From Pseudomonas fluvialis (GTDB taxonomy: Bacteria > Pseudomonadota > Gammaproteobacteria > Pseudomonadales > Pseudomonadaceae): a DNA stretch of 64,000 bases. Position numbers and translations under genes: made by a program. A model generated the notes under the pieces. The model searched no databases. It was not told the origin of the DNA and saw only the letters and a list, made by a program, of their open reading frames with translations. Where the stretch lies: positions 765,801-829,800 of the forward strand of contig NZ_JACHLL010000002.1 of the NCBI RefSeq assembly GCF_014207935.1, in the 5' to 3' direction. Positions 55,109 to 63,821 of this stretch are shown piece after piece; within the stretch, counting starts at the first letter, position 1, and every line of letters starts with the position of its first letter.

Positions 55109-56782
55109 ATGCTGGTGCACCTCTCCGTTCACAACTACGCCATCGTCGAACACCTCGACCTCGAGCTGCAGAGCGGCATGAGCGTGATTACCGGGGAAAC
55201 CGGCGCCGGCAAGTCGATCATGCTGGACGCCCTCGGCCTGGCACTGGGTGACCGCGCCGACAGCGGCGTGGTTCGTCCGGGAGCGGACAAGGCCGATATT
55301 CTCGCCAGCTTCGATCTGGCCGACATTCCCGAAGCCCGCAGCTGGCTGAGTGAGCGCGACCTGGACACTGACGGCCCATGCATCCTGCGCCGGGTCATCA
55401 CCAGCGAGGGCCGCTCGCGCGCCTATATCAATGGCAGCCCCTGCCCACAAGGCGACCTCAAGGCACTTGGCGAGCTGCTGATCGACATTCACAGCCAGCA
55501 CGAACACCAGTCCCTGCTCAAACCCGACACCCATCGCCGGCTGCTCGATGAATACGCCGGCACCAGCGACCTGGCCCGCCAGGTACAGCTGGCGGCGCAG
55601 CGCTGGAAACAGATCCGCAGCGAGCTTGAACGCCTGTCCAGCAGCAGCGATGAACAGCGCGCCCGCCATCAGTTGCTCAGCTACCAACTGGAAGAGCTGG
55701 AGAATCTCTCCCTTGGCGACAACGAGCTGGAGCAACTGGAGCAGGAACACAAGACCCTGAGCAATGCCGAACAACTGCTCGGCACCTGCCGCCAGGTGCT
55801 TGAGCTGTGCAGCGAGAGCGATGCCGGCAACGTCCTGTCGGCACTGACCGCCAGCCTCAACCGCCTCGGCGCCTTCAGCAATCAACCAGGCGCGCTCAGC
55901 GAGGCCACCAACCTGCTGGCCAGCGCACAGATCCAGGTAGAGGAAGCCGTCGGCGAACTCAATCGCTTTATCGATCATTTCGATGCCGACCCACAGCGTC
56001 AGCAGCAGCTGGAAGACCGCCTAGACAGCATCTATAGCCTGGCGCGCAAGCACCGCGTGCAACCCGGCGATCTGGGCCAACTGCAGCAGCGCCTGCTGGA
56101 CGAACTGGAAAGCCTGAATGCCGACGATGAAGCCATCGAGCGACTGTCTGACGAACTGGCCGCCTACGCCCGCCATTATCAGGAAAAGGCTAGCGAACTG
56201 AGCCAGCTGCGCCAGGCTGCCGCCAGCACACTGGCCAACGCCGTGGAAGTTGAAATGCAGCGCCTGGGCATGCCCGGCGGACGCTTCAACATACAATTCA
56301 GCCCACAGAACAGCGACAGCCTGCAACCCAACGGCCTGGAACAGATCGAGTTTCAGGTCAGCGCCAACCCCGGCCAACCGCTCAAAGGCCTGGCCAAGGT
56401 AGCGTCCGGCGGCGAGCTGTCACGCATCAGCCTGGCCATCCAGGTGATCACTGCGCAAACCTCGCGCGTGCCCACCCTGGTATTCGACGAAGTCGACGTA
56501 GGCATTGGCGGCCCCACTGCCGAAGTGGTCGGCCAGCTGCTGCGCCGGCTCGGCGAGCGCGGCCAGGTACTCACAGTCACACACCTGCCGCAGGTTGCCG
56601 CCCAGGGCCATCAGCACCTGTTCGTGCACAAGCAGCGCGGCAGTGAGGAAACCCGCACCGCCGTCGCCACACTGGACGCCGAACAGCGCATCGAGGAAGT
56701 GGCACGCATGCTCGGAGGCCTCGACCTGACCAACGAGTCCCTCGCTCACGCCCGTAAAATGCTGGCGGCTAGCTGTGCCTGA
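55109..56782 (+). CDS. recN: DNA repair protein RecN
   Basis: This 557-residue SMC-like ATPase acts in double-strand break repair. The N-terminal Walker A is GETGAGKSIMLDALGLAL (G29-S36), the central region is coiled coil (e.g. DEQRARHQLLSYQLEELENL), and the C-terminal signature/Walker B region is LAKVASGGELSRISLAIQV followed by PTLVFDEVDVGIGG. The upstream LexA box makes it SOS-controlled. A perfect hairpin shared with fur follows. Confidence 0.97.
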   Translation: MLVHLSVHNYAIVEHLDLELQSGMSVITGETGAGKSIMLDALGLALGDRADSGVVRPGADKADILASFDLADIPEARSWLSERDLDTDGPCILRRVITSEGRSRAYINGSPCPQGDLKALGELLIDIHSQHEHQSLLKPDTHRRLLDEYAGTSDLARQVQLAAQRWKQIRSELERLSSSSDEQRARHQLLSYQLEELENLSLGDNELEQLEQEHKTLSNAEQLLGTCRQVLELCSESDAGNVLSALTASLNRLGAFSNQPGALSEATNLLASAQIQVEEAVGELNRFIDHFDADPQRQQQLEDRLDSIYSLARKHRVQPGDLGQLQQRLLDELESLNADDEAIERLSDELAAYARHYQEKASELSQLRQAAASTLANAVEVEMQRLGMPGGRFNIQFSPQNSDSLQPNGLEQIEFQVSANPGQPLKGLAKVASGGELSRISLAIQVITAQTSRVPTLVFDEVDVGIGGPTAEVVGQLLRRLGERGQVLTVTHLPQVAAQGHQHLFVHKQRGSEETRTAVATLDAEQRIEEVARMLGGLDLTNESLAHARKMLAASCA

Positions 56783-56799
56783 ACCGCCCCCCTAAATGC

Positions 56800-56829
56800 A
56801 GAACGGCGACCCTAGGTCGCCGTTCTTGT
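56800..56829. terminator. Bidirectional terminator between recN and fur
   Basis: A perfect 12-bp stem AGAACGGCGACC/GGTCGCCGTTCT with a 3-base loop is followed by TGTTT on the plus strand. It lies between the convergent recN and fur stops and can serve both. Confidence 0.85.
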
Positions 56830-56844
56830 TTATGCACAGAACAA

Positions 56845-57249
56845 TTAACTCTTCTTGCGCACGTACAGCACCAGGTTGTGATCGACCAGCTCGAAACCGT
56901 GCTCGGCCACGATTTCCTTCTGCCGCTTCTCGATTGCAGGATCGATGAACTCGATCACTTCGCCGGTATCGACGCACACCATGTGGTCGTGGTGGCCGCC
57001 ATCGGCCAACTCGAACACCGCATGGCCGCCGTCGAAGTTGTGCCGTACCACCAGGCCTGCCGCCTCGAACTGGGTCAGCACGCGATAGACGGTCGCCAGG
57101 CCAACATCCTCGCCCGCCTCCATCAACGCCTTGTAGACATCTTCGGCACTCATGTGACGCAGACCAGCAGAGTCCAACATCTGCAGGATCTTGACCCGTG
57201 GCAGGGTCACTTTGAGGCCGGCTTTGCGCAGTTCGCTATTTTCTACCAT
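56845..57249 (-). CDS. fur: Ferric uptake regulator Fur
   Basis: This 134-residue iron-responsive repressor has a winged-helix DNA-binding half ([66 protein letters not shown]) and a metal/dimerisation half with [20 protein letters not shown]. It carries a single cysteine in MVCVD, consistent with the pseudomonad form that lacks the full structural Cys4 zinc site of E. coli Fur. It is divergent from bamE as in P. aeruginosa. Confidence 0.97.
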   Translation of the reverse strand: MVENSELRKAGLKVTLPRVKILQMLDSAGLRHMSAEDVYKALMEAGEDVGLATVYRVLTQFEAAGLVVRHNFDGGHAVFELADGGHHDHMVCVDTGEVIEFIDPAIEKRQKEIVAEHGFELVDHNLVLYVRKKS

Positions 57250-57344
57250 GGTCAGCTTTCTCGGCTGGAGTGCTTCGCAGCACTCCGCAATGCGGGTATC
57301 ATCGGGATTTTTCGTGGCCCCAAGATAGTGGAAGTCGCCCCTTG

Positions 57345-57869
57345 ATGCAAAAAGCCAAGCTCATGCTGACCAGTCTCACCCTTGTCGGGCTCGCCGCACT
57401 TGCCGGCTGTTCATTTCCCGGGGTGTACAAAATCGACATCCAGCAGGGCAACGTCGTAACGCAGGACATGATAGACCAGCTCAAGCCCGGAATGACCCGA
57501 CGGCAAGTGCGGTTTATCATGGGCAACCCGCTAATTACCGACACTTTCCACGCCAATCGCTGGGATTATCTGTACAGCATCCAGCCCGGCGGCGGACAAC
57601 GTCAGCAGGAACGCGTCAGCCTGATCTTCAATAACGATCAGTTGGCTGGCCTGTCCGGCGACTTCATGCCCGGCGTCTCCCGTGACGACGAAATCCGCGG
57701 TAGCGGCAGTGAAACCCGCGTCACGCCATCCGACAGCAGCAAGCCTCAAAGCGAACTCATCGAGCGCGCAGCTCCTGGCTCACTGGAAGAACAGATCCAG
57801 CAGGAAGTCGACAGTGTGGAAGCCATTCCGGTGCCGACCCCGGAACCGCTGGAGCCCATGCCGGAATAA
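57345..57869 (+). CDS. bamE: Outer-membrane assembly lipoprotein BamE (OmlA)
   Basis: This 174-residue lipoprotein of the BAM complex has lipobox LAGC in [24 protein letters not shown]. The SmpA/OmlA domain shows [50 protein letters not shown]-terminal Ser/Pro/Glu-rich tail is longer than that of E. coli BamE. The ATG at 57345 is chosen so that the signal peptide starts the protein. omlA divergent from fur is characteristic of Pseudomonas. Confidence 0.95.
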   Translation: MQKAKLMLTSLTLVGLAALAGCSFPGVYKIDIQQGNVVTQDMIDQLKPGMTRRQVRFIMGNPLITDTFHANRWDYLYSIQPGGGQRQQERVSLIFNNDQLAGLSGDFMPGVSRDDEIRGSGSETRVTPSDSSKPQSELIERAAPGSLEEQIQQEVDSVEAIPVPTPEPLEPMPE

Positions 57870-57881
57870 TTCGGCAATCAG

Positions 57882-57910
57882 AAAAAGCCCGGCAAATGCC
57901 GGGCTTTTTT
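57882..57910. terminator. Terminator between bamE and rnfH
   Basis: The stem AAAAAGCCCGGCA/TGCCGGGCTTTTT with a 2-base AA spacer has T runs in both directions. It sits between the convergent stops and can serve both genes. Confidence 0.93.
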
Positions 57911-57921
57911 GTGCATATCAA

Positions 57922-58248
57922 TTACGCCTCGGTGTTTTCGTCGGCCTGTTTAGCCTGAGCCGCCTTGGCCGCGCGCTGCTTACGTACTTCCTTGGGGTCA
58001 GCAATCAGCGGCCGGTAGATCTCCACCCGCTCGCCCTCCTCGATCACGCGCTCATCAGGTTTGCTGACCGCCTTGCCGAAAATCCCCAGCGGCGCAGCCG
58101 CCAGATCGAGTCCTGGGAAAAAAGCATCCATCCCCGAGCGCAACGCCACCTCGCGCACCGTGGTTCCACGCGGCACACTGAGACTCAGTAGTTTCTGCTT
58201 GTCCGCCAGGGCATAGACCACCTCAACAACCAGCGTCTGCTTATCCAT
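57922..58248 (-). CDS. rnfH: RnfH/RatB family UPF0125 ubiquitin-like protein
   Basis: This 108-residue protein of the RnfH family has a beta-grasp fold expected from VVEVVYALADKQKLLSLSVPRGTTVREVALRSG and GIFGKAVSKPDERVIEEGERVEIYRPLIADPKEVRKQRA. The C-terminal Ala/Lys-rich tail is normal. Function is uncertain; the gene is always next to ratA. The start at 58248 (MDKQTLV) is chosen; it overlaps the ratA end by 8 bases. Confidence 0.85.
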   Translation of the reverse strand: MDKQTLVVEVVYALADKQKLLSLSVPRGTTVREVALRSGMDAFFPGLDLAAAPLGIFGKAVSKPDERVIEEGERVEIYRPLIADPKEVRKQRAAKAAQAKQADENTEA

Positions 58249-58675
58249 GAAGTTGCTTCGCTCTCTGACAAAATGCATCGACCAAGGTGTTGGCGGCCTG
58301 AGTGAACAAGGGGCCCAGCGTAGCCTTGACCAAAGGTCCAGCGTAATCGAAGGTCAGGTCGAGGCTGATCTTGCAGGCCTTGTCACCCAGCGCCTTGAAC
58401 TGCCACACACCATGCAACTGACTGAACGGCCCCTCTTCGAGATTCATCTCGATACTGGCCCCCGGCGTCAGGGTGTTGCGGGTGACAAAGCGCTGACTGA
58501 TGCTGCCTTTGGCCACCGTCAGGCCAGCACGCATCAGTTCGGGCGTCTCCTCCAGCACCGAGGCCGCGGCGCACCATGGCAGAAACTCCGGATACCGCGC
58601 CACATCGTTGACCAACGCATACAGGGCCTGCGCCGGAAAGGGCAACAACGCCGAACGCTGGATATGGGTACTCAT
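58241..58675 (-). CDS. ratA: RatA/COQ10 START-domain protein
   Basis: This 144-residue protein has the START/SRPBCC fold: SALLPFPAQALYALVNDVARYPEFLPWCAAASVLEE and FSQLHGVWQFKALGDKACKISLDLTFDYAGPLVKATLGPLF. E. coli RatA was reported to block 70S assembly, while the yeast homolog COQ10 binds ubiquinone, and the E. coli UbiT/UbiJ-type link makes a quinone role equally plausible. Paired with rnfH and opposite smpB as in most gammaproteobacteria. I do not treat the pair as a proven toxin-antitoxin. Confidence 0.88.
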   Translation of the reverse strand: MSTHIQRSALLPFPAQALYALVNDVARYPEFLPWCAAASVLEETPELMRAGLTVAKGSISQRFVTRNTLTPGASIEMNLEEGPFSQLHGVWQFKALGDKACKISLDLTFDYAGPLVKATLGPLFTQAANTLVDAFCQRAKQLHG

Positions 58676-58824
58676 AATCTGACTTCTTCCGCCTGCGGTT
58701 GAACGCCACGACGTTTCTGAAGGCGCGTGGCGGGATGTGCGCGGGAATTGTCGGAGATATCGGCTCGCCCCTCAAGCACGGCAGCATGGCGGAGTGCCCT
58801 CGGCGTCCTTATAATGCCGCCCCT

Positions 58825-59301
58825 ATGGCCAAGCAAAAGAAACACCCCGAAGGCACCATCGCGCAGAACAAGAAGGCGCTGCACGACTATTTCATCGAGC
58901 ACCGCTTCGAGGCGGGTCTCGCCCTGTCCGGCTGGGAAGTGAAAAGCCTACGCGCCGGCAAAGCACAGTTGGTCGACAGTTATGTCCTGCTCAAGGATGG
59001 CGAAGCCTGGCTGCTGGGCAGCCACATCACCCCGCTGACGACTGCCAGCACTCACGTGATCGCCGATCCGCTGCGTACCCGCAAACTGCTGCTGCACAAG
59101 CGCGAACTGGGCAAGCTTTTTGGCGCCGTGCAGCAGAAGGGCTATGCCTGCGTCTGCCTGAAGCTTTACTGGAAGAAGCACCTGATCAAGTGCGAAATTG
59201 CCCTGGCCAAGGGCAAGAAGGAATTCGACAAGCGCGACGTGGAAAAGGAACGCGACTCCAACCGCGAAATCCAGCGCGCCGTCCGCCACGAACAGCGCTA
59301 A
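58825..59301 (+). CDS. smpB: SsrA-binding protein SmpB
   Basis: This 158-residue partner of tmRNA in ribosome rescue has motifs [50 protein letters not shown], and the conserved C-terminal basic tail ([28 protein letters not shown]) that enters the mRNA channel. The ATG at 58825 is chosen by homology; the longer upstream frame has no coding features. ssrA lies 3 kb downstream on the same strand, with one kinase gene between on the opposite strand. Confidence 0.97.
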   Translation: MAKQKKHPEGTIAQNKKALHDYFIEHRFEAGLALSGWEVKSLRAGKAQLVDSYVLLKDGEAWLLGSHITPLTTASTHVIADPLRTRKLLLHKRELGKLFGAVQQKGYACVCLKLYWKKHLIKCEIALAKGKKEFDKRDVEKERDSNREIQRAVRHEQR

Positions 59302-59314
59302 GGCGCCAGCTGCC

Positions 59315-62194
59315 TCAGAGCAACTGCTGGCGCACCTGTTCGCGTAGCCGCTGCAAGTCCAGCGGCTTGACCAGGCAACCCACCGCACCTCGCGCCAGCG
59401 CCTCGCTAAACACTCGCTCATCTGCAACAGCGCTAACCACCAACACCGGCACGCGCCGATCACGCAGCTCGTCGAGCAGCTCCAGACCACTGCCATCCGG
59501 CAGGTCGATATCCAGCAACAGCAAAGCCGGCAACCCTTGCGCCAGATATTCGCGCGCCAGGCGCAAGGTACTCGCGCCCCGCACATCGGCCAGGCCACGC
59601 AACGCCTCCTGCACCACCTTCAGGCTGGCCGGATGATCCTCGACACACAAGAGCTGCGGACGCGCCGCTGCCAGCGGCGGCACCGGTTCTTCGCTGCCGA
59701 TCGCAGTGGGTGCAGCCACCCGCGGCAACTCGATCCAGAAACGACAGCCCTGCCCCGGCGCACTGCGCAAGCCCACCTGTCCGCCCATCAGCAGCGCCAG
59801 CTCGCGGCAGAGCACCAGACCGATACCTGTGCCTGGGGTATTCGAGTTCTCCCGCCCCAGACGCTGGAAGGGCTGAAACAGCTGTTGCTGCTGCGCCGCT
59901 GTCAGACCCGCCCCCTGATCTTCCACCCACAGACGCACACACTCTGCGCTCAGTTCGCTACCCAGGCGCACCTCACCGCCCCCGGCGTTGTACTTAAGCG
60001 CGTTGGACAGCAGGTTGAGCAACACCTGACGCAGACGGCGACTGTCCGCCTGCACATACAAATCACTGGCCACCGGTTCCAGCAACAGCTGCATGCGCCG
60101 CGACTGCACCTCAGGCTGAATCAACTCGGCACAGCTGCGCAGCATCTCCGCCACGCTGACAGCCTCGACCTGTAGCTGCTGACGACCGTATTCCAGGCTC
60201 GACAGGTCGAGGATGTCATCGACCAGCGATGTAAGGTGCTGGCTGGCCACGATGATCTCGCGCGCATAGCCATGCGGCTGCTCAAGCCCCTCGCGACTTT
60301 CGCACTCCAGCTCGATCAACTGGGCAAACCCATTGATGGCATTGAGCGGCGTGCGCAGCTCATGACTCATGCTCGACAGGAAGCGACTTTTGGCCTGGCT
60401 GGCCGCCTGCGCCTGCGCACTCGCCGTGCGCAACTCCTCCTCCACCGCCTTGAGCCTGGATACATCCATGTGCGTGCCACTGATACGTAACGCCTGTCCA
60501 CGCTCGTCGCGCTCAATCACCCTGCCGCGACTGAGCAACCAGGCGTACTGCCCCTGCGCATCGGCAAAGCGATACTCGGCATCGAAGACACCACCCTGCT
60601 CGATCAGGCGCTCGCGCAGCTGCCGAACACGCTCGCGGTCTTGCGGATGAATACGCTCATTGAACTGCCGCAGCGGCAAACGCCCCTCCGGTAGGCCAAA
60701 ACGCCGAATGAAACGGCCGCTGATGTGCATGCTCTGCTGTGCCACATCGACATCCCAGATACTCTCCGTCGTGCCCTCTAGCACCACCTGCAAATGCTGC
60801 TGCGCCTCCCAGCGCTCATGCTCGCTGGCCGACAGATGCGTGCCGGTCTGTGCCACAGCCTGTGCCATATCCTCAAGCTCGCTGATGCTCGAATGCTGCA
60901 TCGGCGGCCGGTAGTTGCCCTCGCCGATCTGCCGCATCATCGCCATCACCCCACTGATGGGATCAGCCAGAAAATGGCTCAAACGCCGCGCCCGCAGCCA
61001 CATCAGGGCAAAGAACACCACGTAGAAACCCACCAGACCGGCAATCAGCCAGTAGCCCAGGTTCAAATAGCGCTGCGCCAGACTGTTGGTCTGGGCAAAC
61101 ACCCGGTCTTCATCCATGACCATCAGCAGGCGCCAGCCGGTCTGCTCAATCTCGCTCCAGGCCACCAGTTGCTGGCGCCCACCGAGCAGCACTTCGTCCA
61201 GGCCACTAGCGGTACTAACCACACTGCGGGCCAGCGGCTGCAGCCCAGGTTTGAGATCGAGGCGAAAGTCTTCCGGCTTGAGCTGCTCGCGGCGCACCGC
61301 TTCGTCATAGGAGTAATGCGTCAGCTCACGCAGGCCAAAATCCGCTTCACCCGCAGGGGGCAGCGCCAAAATGCGGCCATCCCGACTGACCAGCAGGGCG
61401 TAGCCGGACCATGGCACGTTCAAGCGGCTGATCTGTTCAAGCAGCTTGCCTACGGTCAGATCCAGGCCGGCGACACCCTCGAGAAAATCGCCGCGATACA
61501 CCGGCGCAATTGCCGACATCATCCAGCCAAGCCCTGCCGGATCCAGATAGACGTCGGTCCACACCTCGCGCCGCGCCGGGTTGTGTTTGGCATCGGCAAG
61601 GTAATAGAAGTTGTACTCGGGAATGACCATGTCATGCGGATACTGCTCCGGCGTCATGAAGAACGGCAGAATCCGGTTGTAACTGTCCCAGCTGTTGAAA
61701 TAGATCGCCGATACCTGCGGATTGGCCGAGCGGATCGATGCCATCAACGGATCGACCTGTGCCAGGCGCAACGCCTTGGCATGATCCTGCTGCGCCTGCG
61801 GCGTACTGGCCGAATAAAACGACGCCGCGCGTCCCTCATCGCGAAGACTGAAGAACACCCCGGAAGGCGTTACGGCATGCCGGGCGATTTCCAACTGATC
61901 CGGCTGATAACGTCGATCCTGCAGGGCAACAGCCAGAGCATCACGATAGACCTGCAGGTGGCTGATCAATGCACGCAACTGCCCGTCGATCACCCGCGCC
62001 TCACGCCGCACGGCCACATCCAGACTCTCCAGCGCCGTCTCATGCAAGTGCTCAACCTGAGCATCGCGGATGGCCCCGTTGGTCAGCAGATACACGGCAA
62101 TCAGCACCGACTCCACCAACACCAGAGGCACCAGCGCGCTCTGCACAAAGGCACGCCACACCCAGCTAAAAAGCGGTTTGCGCTCAACAGCCAT
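59315..62194 (-). CDS. Hybrid sensor histidine kinase with dCACHE, PAS and receiver domains
   Basis: At 959 residues, this protein has an N-terminal transmembrane helix (about 12-36), a large periplasmic dCACHE-like domain, a second helix (about 365-390, YWLIAGLVGFYVVFFALMWL), a HAMP-like linker, a PAS domain (about 460-580), a HisKA with His611 in FLSSMSHELRTPLNAINGF, HATPase (LLSNALKYN, VEDQGAGL, GTGIGLVLCRELALLMGG) and a C-terminal receiver with Asp895 in LLLLDIDLPDGSGL. No DNA-binding output or paired regulator gene is adjacent. The inserted position between smpB and ssrA differs from P. aeruginosa. Ligand unknown. Confidence 0.87.
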   Translation of the reverse strand: MAVERKPLFSWVWRAFVQSALVPLVLVESVLIAVYLLTNGAIRDAQVEHLHETALESLDVAVRREARVIDGQLRALISHLQVYRDALAVALQDRRYQPDQLEIARHAVTPSGVFFSLRDEGRAASFYSASTPQAQQDHAKALRLAQVDPLMASIRSANPQVSAIYFNSWDSYNRILPFFMTPEQYPHDMVIPEYNFYYLADAKHNPARREVWTDVYLDPAGLGWMMSAIAPVYRGDFLEGVAGLDLTVGKLLEQISRLNVPWSGYALLVSRDGRILALPPAGEADFGLRELTHYSYDEAVRREQLKPEDFRLDLKPGLQPLARSVVSTASGLDEVLLGGRQQLVAWSEIEQTGWRLLMVMDEDRVFAQTNSLAQRYLNLGYWLIAGLVGFYVVFFALMWLRARRLSHFLADPISGVMAMMRQIGEGNYRPPMQHSSISELEDMAQAVAQTGTHLSASEHERWEAQQHLQVVLEGTTESIWDVDVAQQSMHISGRFIRRFGLPEGRLPLRQFNERIHPQDRERVRQLRERLIEQGGVFDAEYRFADAQGQYAWLLSRGRVIERDERGQALRISGTHMDVSRLKAVEEELRTASAQAQAASQAKSRFLSSMSHELRTPLNAINGFAQLIELECESREGLEQPHGYAREIIVASQHLTSLVDDILDLSSLEYGRQQLQVEAVSVAEMLRSCAELIQPEVQSRRMQLLLEPVASDLYVQADSRRLRQVLLNLLSNALKYNAGGGEVRLGSELSAECVRLWVEDQGAGLTAAQQQQLFQPFQRLGRENSNTPGTGIGLVLCRELALLMGGQVGLRSAPGQGCRFWIELPRVAAPTAIGSEEPVPPLAAARPQLLCVEDHPASLKVVQEALRGLADVRGASTLRLAREYLAQGLPALLLLDIDLPDGSGLELLDELRDRRVPVLVVSAVADERVFSEALARGAVGCLVKPLDLQRLREQVRQQLL

Positions 62195-62273
62195 ACGCCC
62201 ACCCTGGCAGTGCACCGCGGCTCATCGTGATCCCTCCAGCAACCTGTGCCGATAGTGTATGACCTTCCGCTGG

Positions 62274-62302
62274 TCGACGCTGCGGAACCTTTGCCGTACA
62301 CT
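62274..62302 (+). promoter_or_regulatory. Probable ssrA promoter
   Basis: TCGACG (62274-62279), a 17-base spacer and TACACT (62297-62302) lie about 30 bases before the mature 5' end, leaving a short 5' leader for RNase P removal. Confidence 0.5.
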
Positions 62303-62332
62303 GCGCGTCGCACTACCAAGCACCACCGTTTT

Positions 62333-62690
62333 GGGGCCGATTAGGATTCGACGCCGGTAACAAAACTTGAGGGGCATGCCGAGTTGGTAACAGAACTCGT
62401 AAATCCACTGTTGCAAACTTATAGTTGCCAACGACGACAACTACGCCCTAGCCGCCTAAGTGCCGCTAGCTGACCCTAGGGGATGCCTGTAAACCCGAAG
62501 ATTTGGTCAGTCAGATAGAACAGGATCGCCGCCAAGCTCGCTGCAGGTGTAACGGCTAAAACTTATGCAGCTCGCTCCAAGCACCCTGCCACTCGGGCCG
62601 CGCGGAGTTAACTCAATAGAGATGGCTACGCATGTAGAACCGATAGCGGCGAACTGGCGGACGGGGGTTCAAATCCCCCCGGCTCCACCA
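62333..62690 (+). ncRNA. ssrA: Transfer-messenger RNA (tmRNA)
   Basis: This 358-nt RNA is the tmRNA. The 5' end GGGGCCGATTAGGATTCGACG and 3' end GGGGGTTCAAATCCCCCCGGCTCCACCA pair into the tRNA-Ala-like half. The resume codon and tag frame at 62427-62459 encode ANDDNYALAA followed by TAA, the P. aeruginosa tag. Pseudoknot regions follow. It rescues stalled ribosomes with SmpB. Its 3' end is a common integration site for genomic islands, and integrase and TIR remnants lie just downstream. Confidence 0.97.
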
Positions 62691-62693
62691 AAT

Positions 62694-62730
62694 AAACCCC
62701 TGATTTTCCTAGAGAAAGTCAGGGGTTTTT
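62694..62730 (+). terminator. Terminator of ssrA
   Basis: AAACCCCTGA...TCAGGGGTTT form a long stem closed by a TTTTC-CTAGA-GAAAG inner part, followed by TTTTTCTTT. It starts 3 bases after the CCA end. Confidence 0.9.
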
Positions 62731-62754
62731 CTTTGGGTGTCGAAAAAATGTCGA

Positions 62755-63021
62755 TCAACCTCGGGCTTCACGCCCTGGCTCATCCTCAGGAACACGCCAT
62801 CGCCAATATCTCTCAGGCTTCACCCAAACAACCGTCAACTCGGAAACAGCCTTGAAGGCATCAAGCACAGCGCGCCCCAAAACCAAATTGCCGTCGCTGT
62901 TCTCCCTCAGCAAAGGCTCAGCATTGCCCTTCACTAAGTAGTCGACAACATCATCCTGGTAGATGCAGTCGTCCTTTGTTAACTGGTCGAGCATCCACTG
63001 AGCAACCTGCTTAGCGTCCAT
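62755..63021 (-). CDS. Small DUF6953-like hypothetical protein
   Basis: This 88-residue protein begins MDAKQVAQWMLDQLTKDDCIYQDDVVDYLV and has a C-terminal block ELTVVWVKPERYWRWRVPEDEPGR. The N-terminal WML...L and the VVW...W-R pattern resemble a small family often found in mobile islands and integron-type cassettes (I recall it as DUF6953; uncertain). No catalytic motif is visible. The ATG at 63021 is chosen over 63072 because family similarity starts there. It is on the opposite strand to ssrA and the integrase remnant. Confidence 0.5.
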   Translation of the reverse strand: MDAKQVAQWMLDQLTKDDCIYQDDVVDYLVKGNAEPLLRENSDGNLVLGRAVLDAFKAVSELTVVWVKPERYWRWRVPEDEPGREARG

Positions 63022-63113
63022 AGTTTCAGCCCGCTTTAACAAGCTCCAGGGAGTCAGCCGGAAAACGTCCATTCTCTAGTTTTTTCCCTGCAAACCACTG
63101 GCAGGTATTCCTT

Positions 63114-63368
63114 ATGGCGCTGCGCCGCCTAGGCTACGAGGGACGCCAGACCGGCCATGGTTTCCGCCATCTGGCCAGCACCATCCTCAACGAAAACGGT
63201 TTCGACTCACAGCACGTCGAGGCCCAGCTTTCCCACGTCAAGGAAGGCGTCCGAGGCGTCTACGACAAGAGCACCTATCTGGAACAGCGCAAGGTGATGA
63301 TGCAGTGGTATGCCGATCACTTGGACAGGCTAGCGGAAAGCAATGTGTTAAAGCTCAAGCGAGCATAA
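63114..63368 (+). pseudogene. C-terminal fragment of a P4-type tyrosine integrase
   Basis: Only the catalytic C-terminal part survives: ALRRLGYEGRQTGHGFRHLASTILNENGFDSQHVEAQLSHVKEGVRGVYDKSTYLEQRKVMMQWYADHLD. It has the HGFRH box (catalytic His-x-x-Arg), the second His/Lys region LSHV and the Tyr region VYDKSTYLEQR. About the first 300 residues of a full integrase are absent; the frame remains open upstream but the sequence there does not resemble an integrase. The fragment lies 0.4 kb beyond ssrA, a known attachment target for this class, so it marks a decayed island. Confidence 0.85.
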
Positions 63369-63821
63369 AGATACGAAAAAGCGCGTCATGCAGGTGCGGA
63401 ACTCTTGGGTGGTTCGCCCCGGAGATGGAGCTCCTCCGTTCTACGATAAGGCTGAGTTTGAAGAAGCCAAGAAGCGCGCAGGCGGTATTGAACAATGGAT
63501 CGAGGGGCAGCTGAAGGGAACCTCAGTCACCGTCGTTCTCTTCGGTGCACAAACTTATGATCGCGAGTGGGTGCGCCACGAGATCAAGCGGAGTCACGAG
63601 CTCAACAAGGGAATCTTGGCAATCGACATCCATAGCGTCAAAGACCCTCAGAAAGGGACTGATACGCAAGGCAAGAACCCCCTGGATTACTGGCAAGCGA
63701 AGTAAACGGGGTGAAGAAACTGTTCAGCGAGATATACCGCACCTACGATTGGGTTCGTGATAACGGCTACTTGAACATGCCGGCTTGGATTGAGGCTGCG
63801 GCAAGAGCTGCTGGGCGCTGA
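63352..63821 (+). pseudogene. TIR-domain (Thoeris ThsB/DUF1863-like) gene, truncated and frameshifted
   Basis: The frame from 63388 reads QVRNSWVVRPGDG...FYDKAEFEEAKKRAGGIEQWIEGQLKGTSVTVVLFGAQTYDREWVRHEIKRSHE, matching the middle of DUF1863/ThsB TIR proteins. The usual start (a FFSFHY-like strand) is missing; the frame opens at 63352 right after the integrase fragment. After GKNPLDYW it hits a stop at 63703, but the next frame continues GVKKLFSEIYRTYDWVRDNGYLNMPAWIEAAARAAGR to a stop at 63819-63821, the expected C-terminus. So one frameshift near 63691-63700 plus a 5' truncation inactivate the gene. No ThsA partner is visible in the window. Confidence 0.72.

Noticed and set aside
57922..58675. 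rnfH-ratA as a toxin-antitoxin pair
   Set aside because: The pair is core and conserved in gammaproteobacteria; the RatA toxin claim is disputed and a quinone-binding role fits the START domain equally well.
59302..59335. Hairpin GGCGCCAGC.../...GCTGGCGC after smpB as a terminator
   Set aside because: The stem is interrupted, it overlaps the convergent kinase stop and no T run follows; too weak to list.
63691..63705. Programmed frameshift in the TIR gene
   Set aside because: There is no slippery heptamer or following structure, and the gene also lacks its N-terminus, so decay is the simpler reading.
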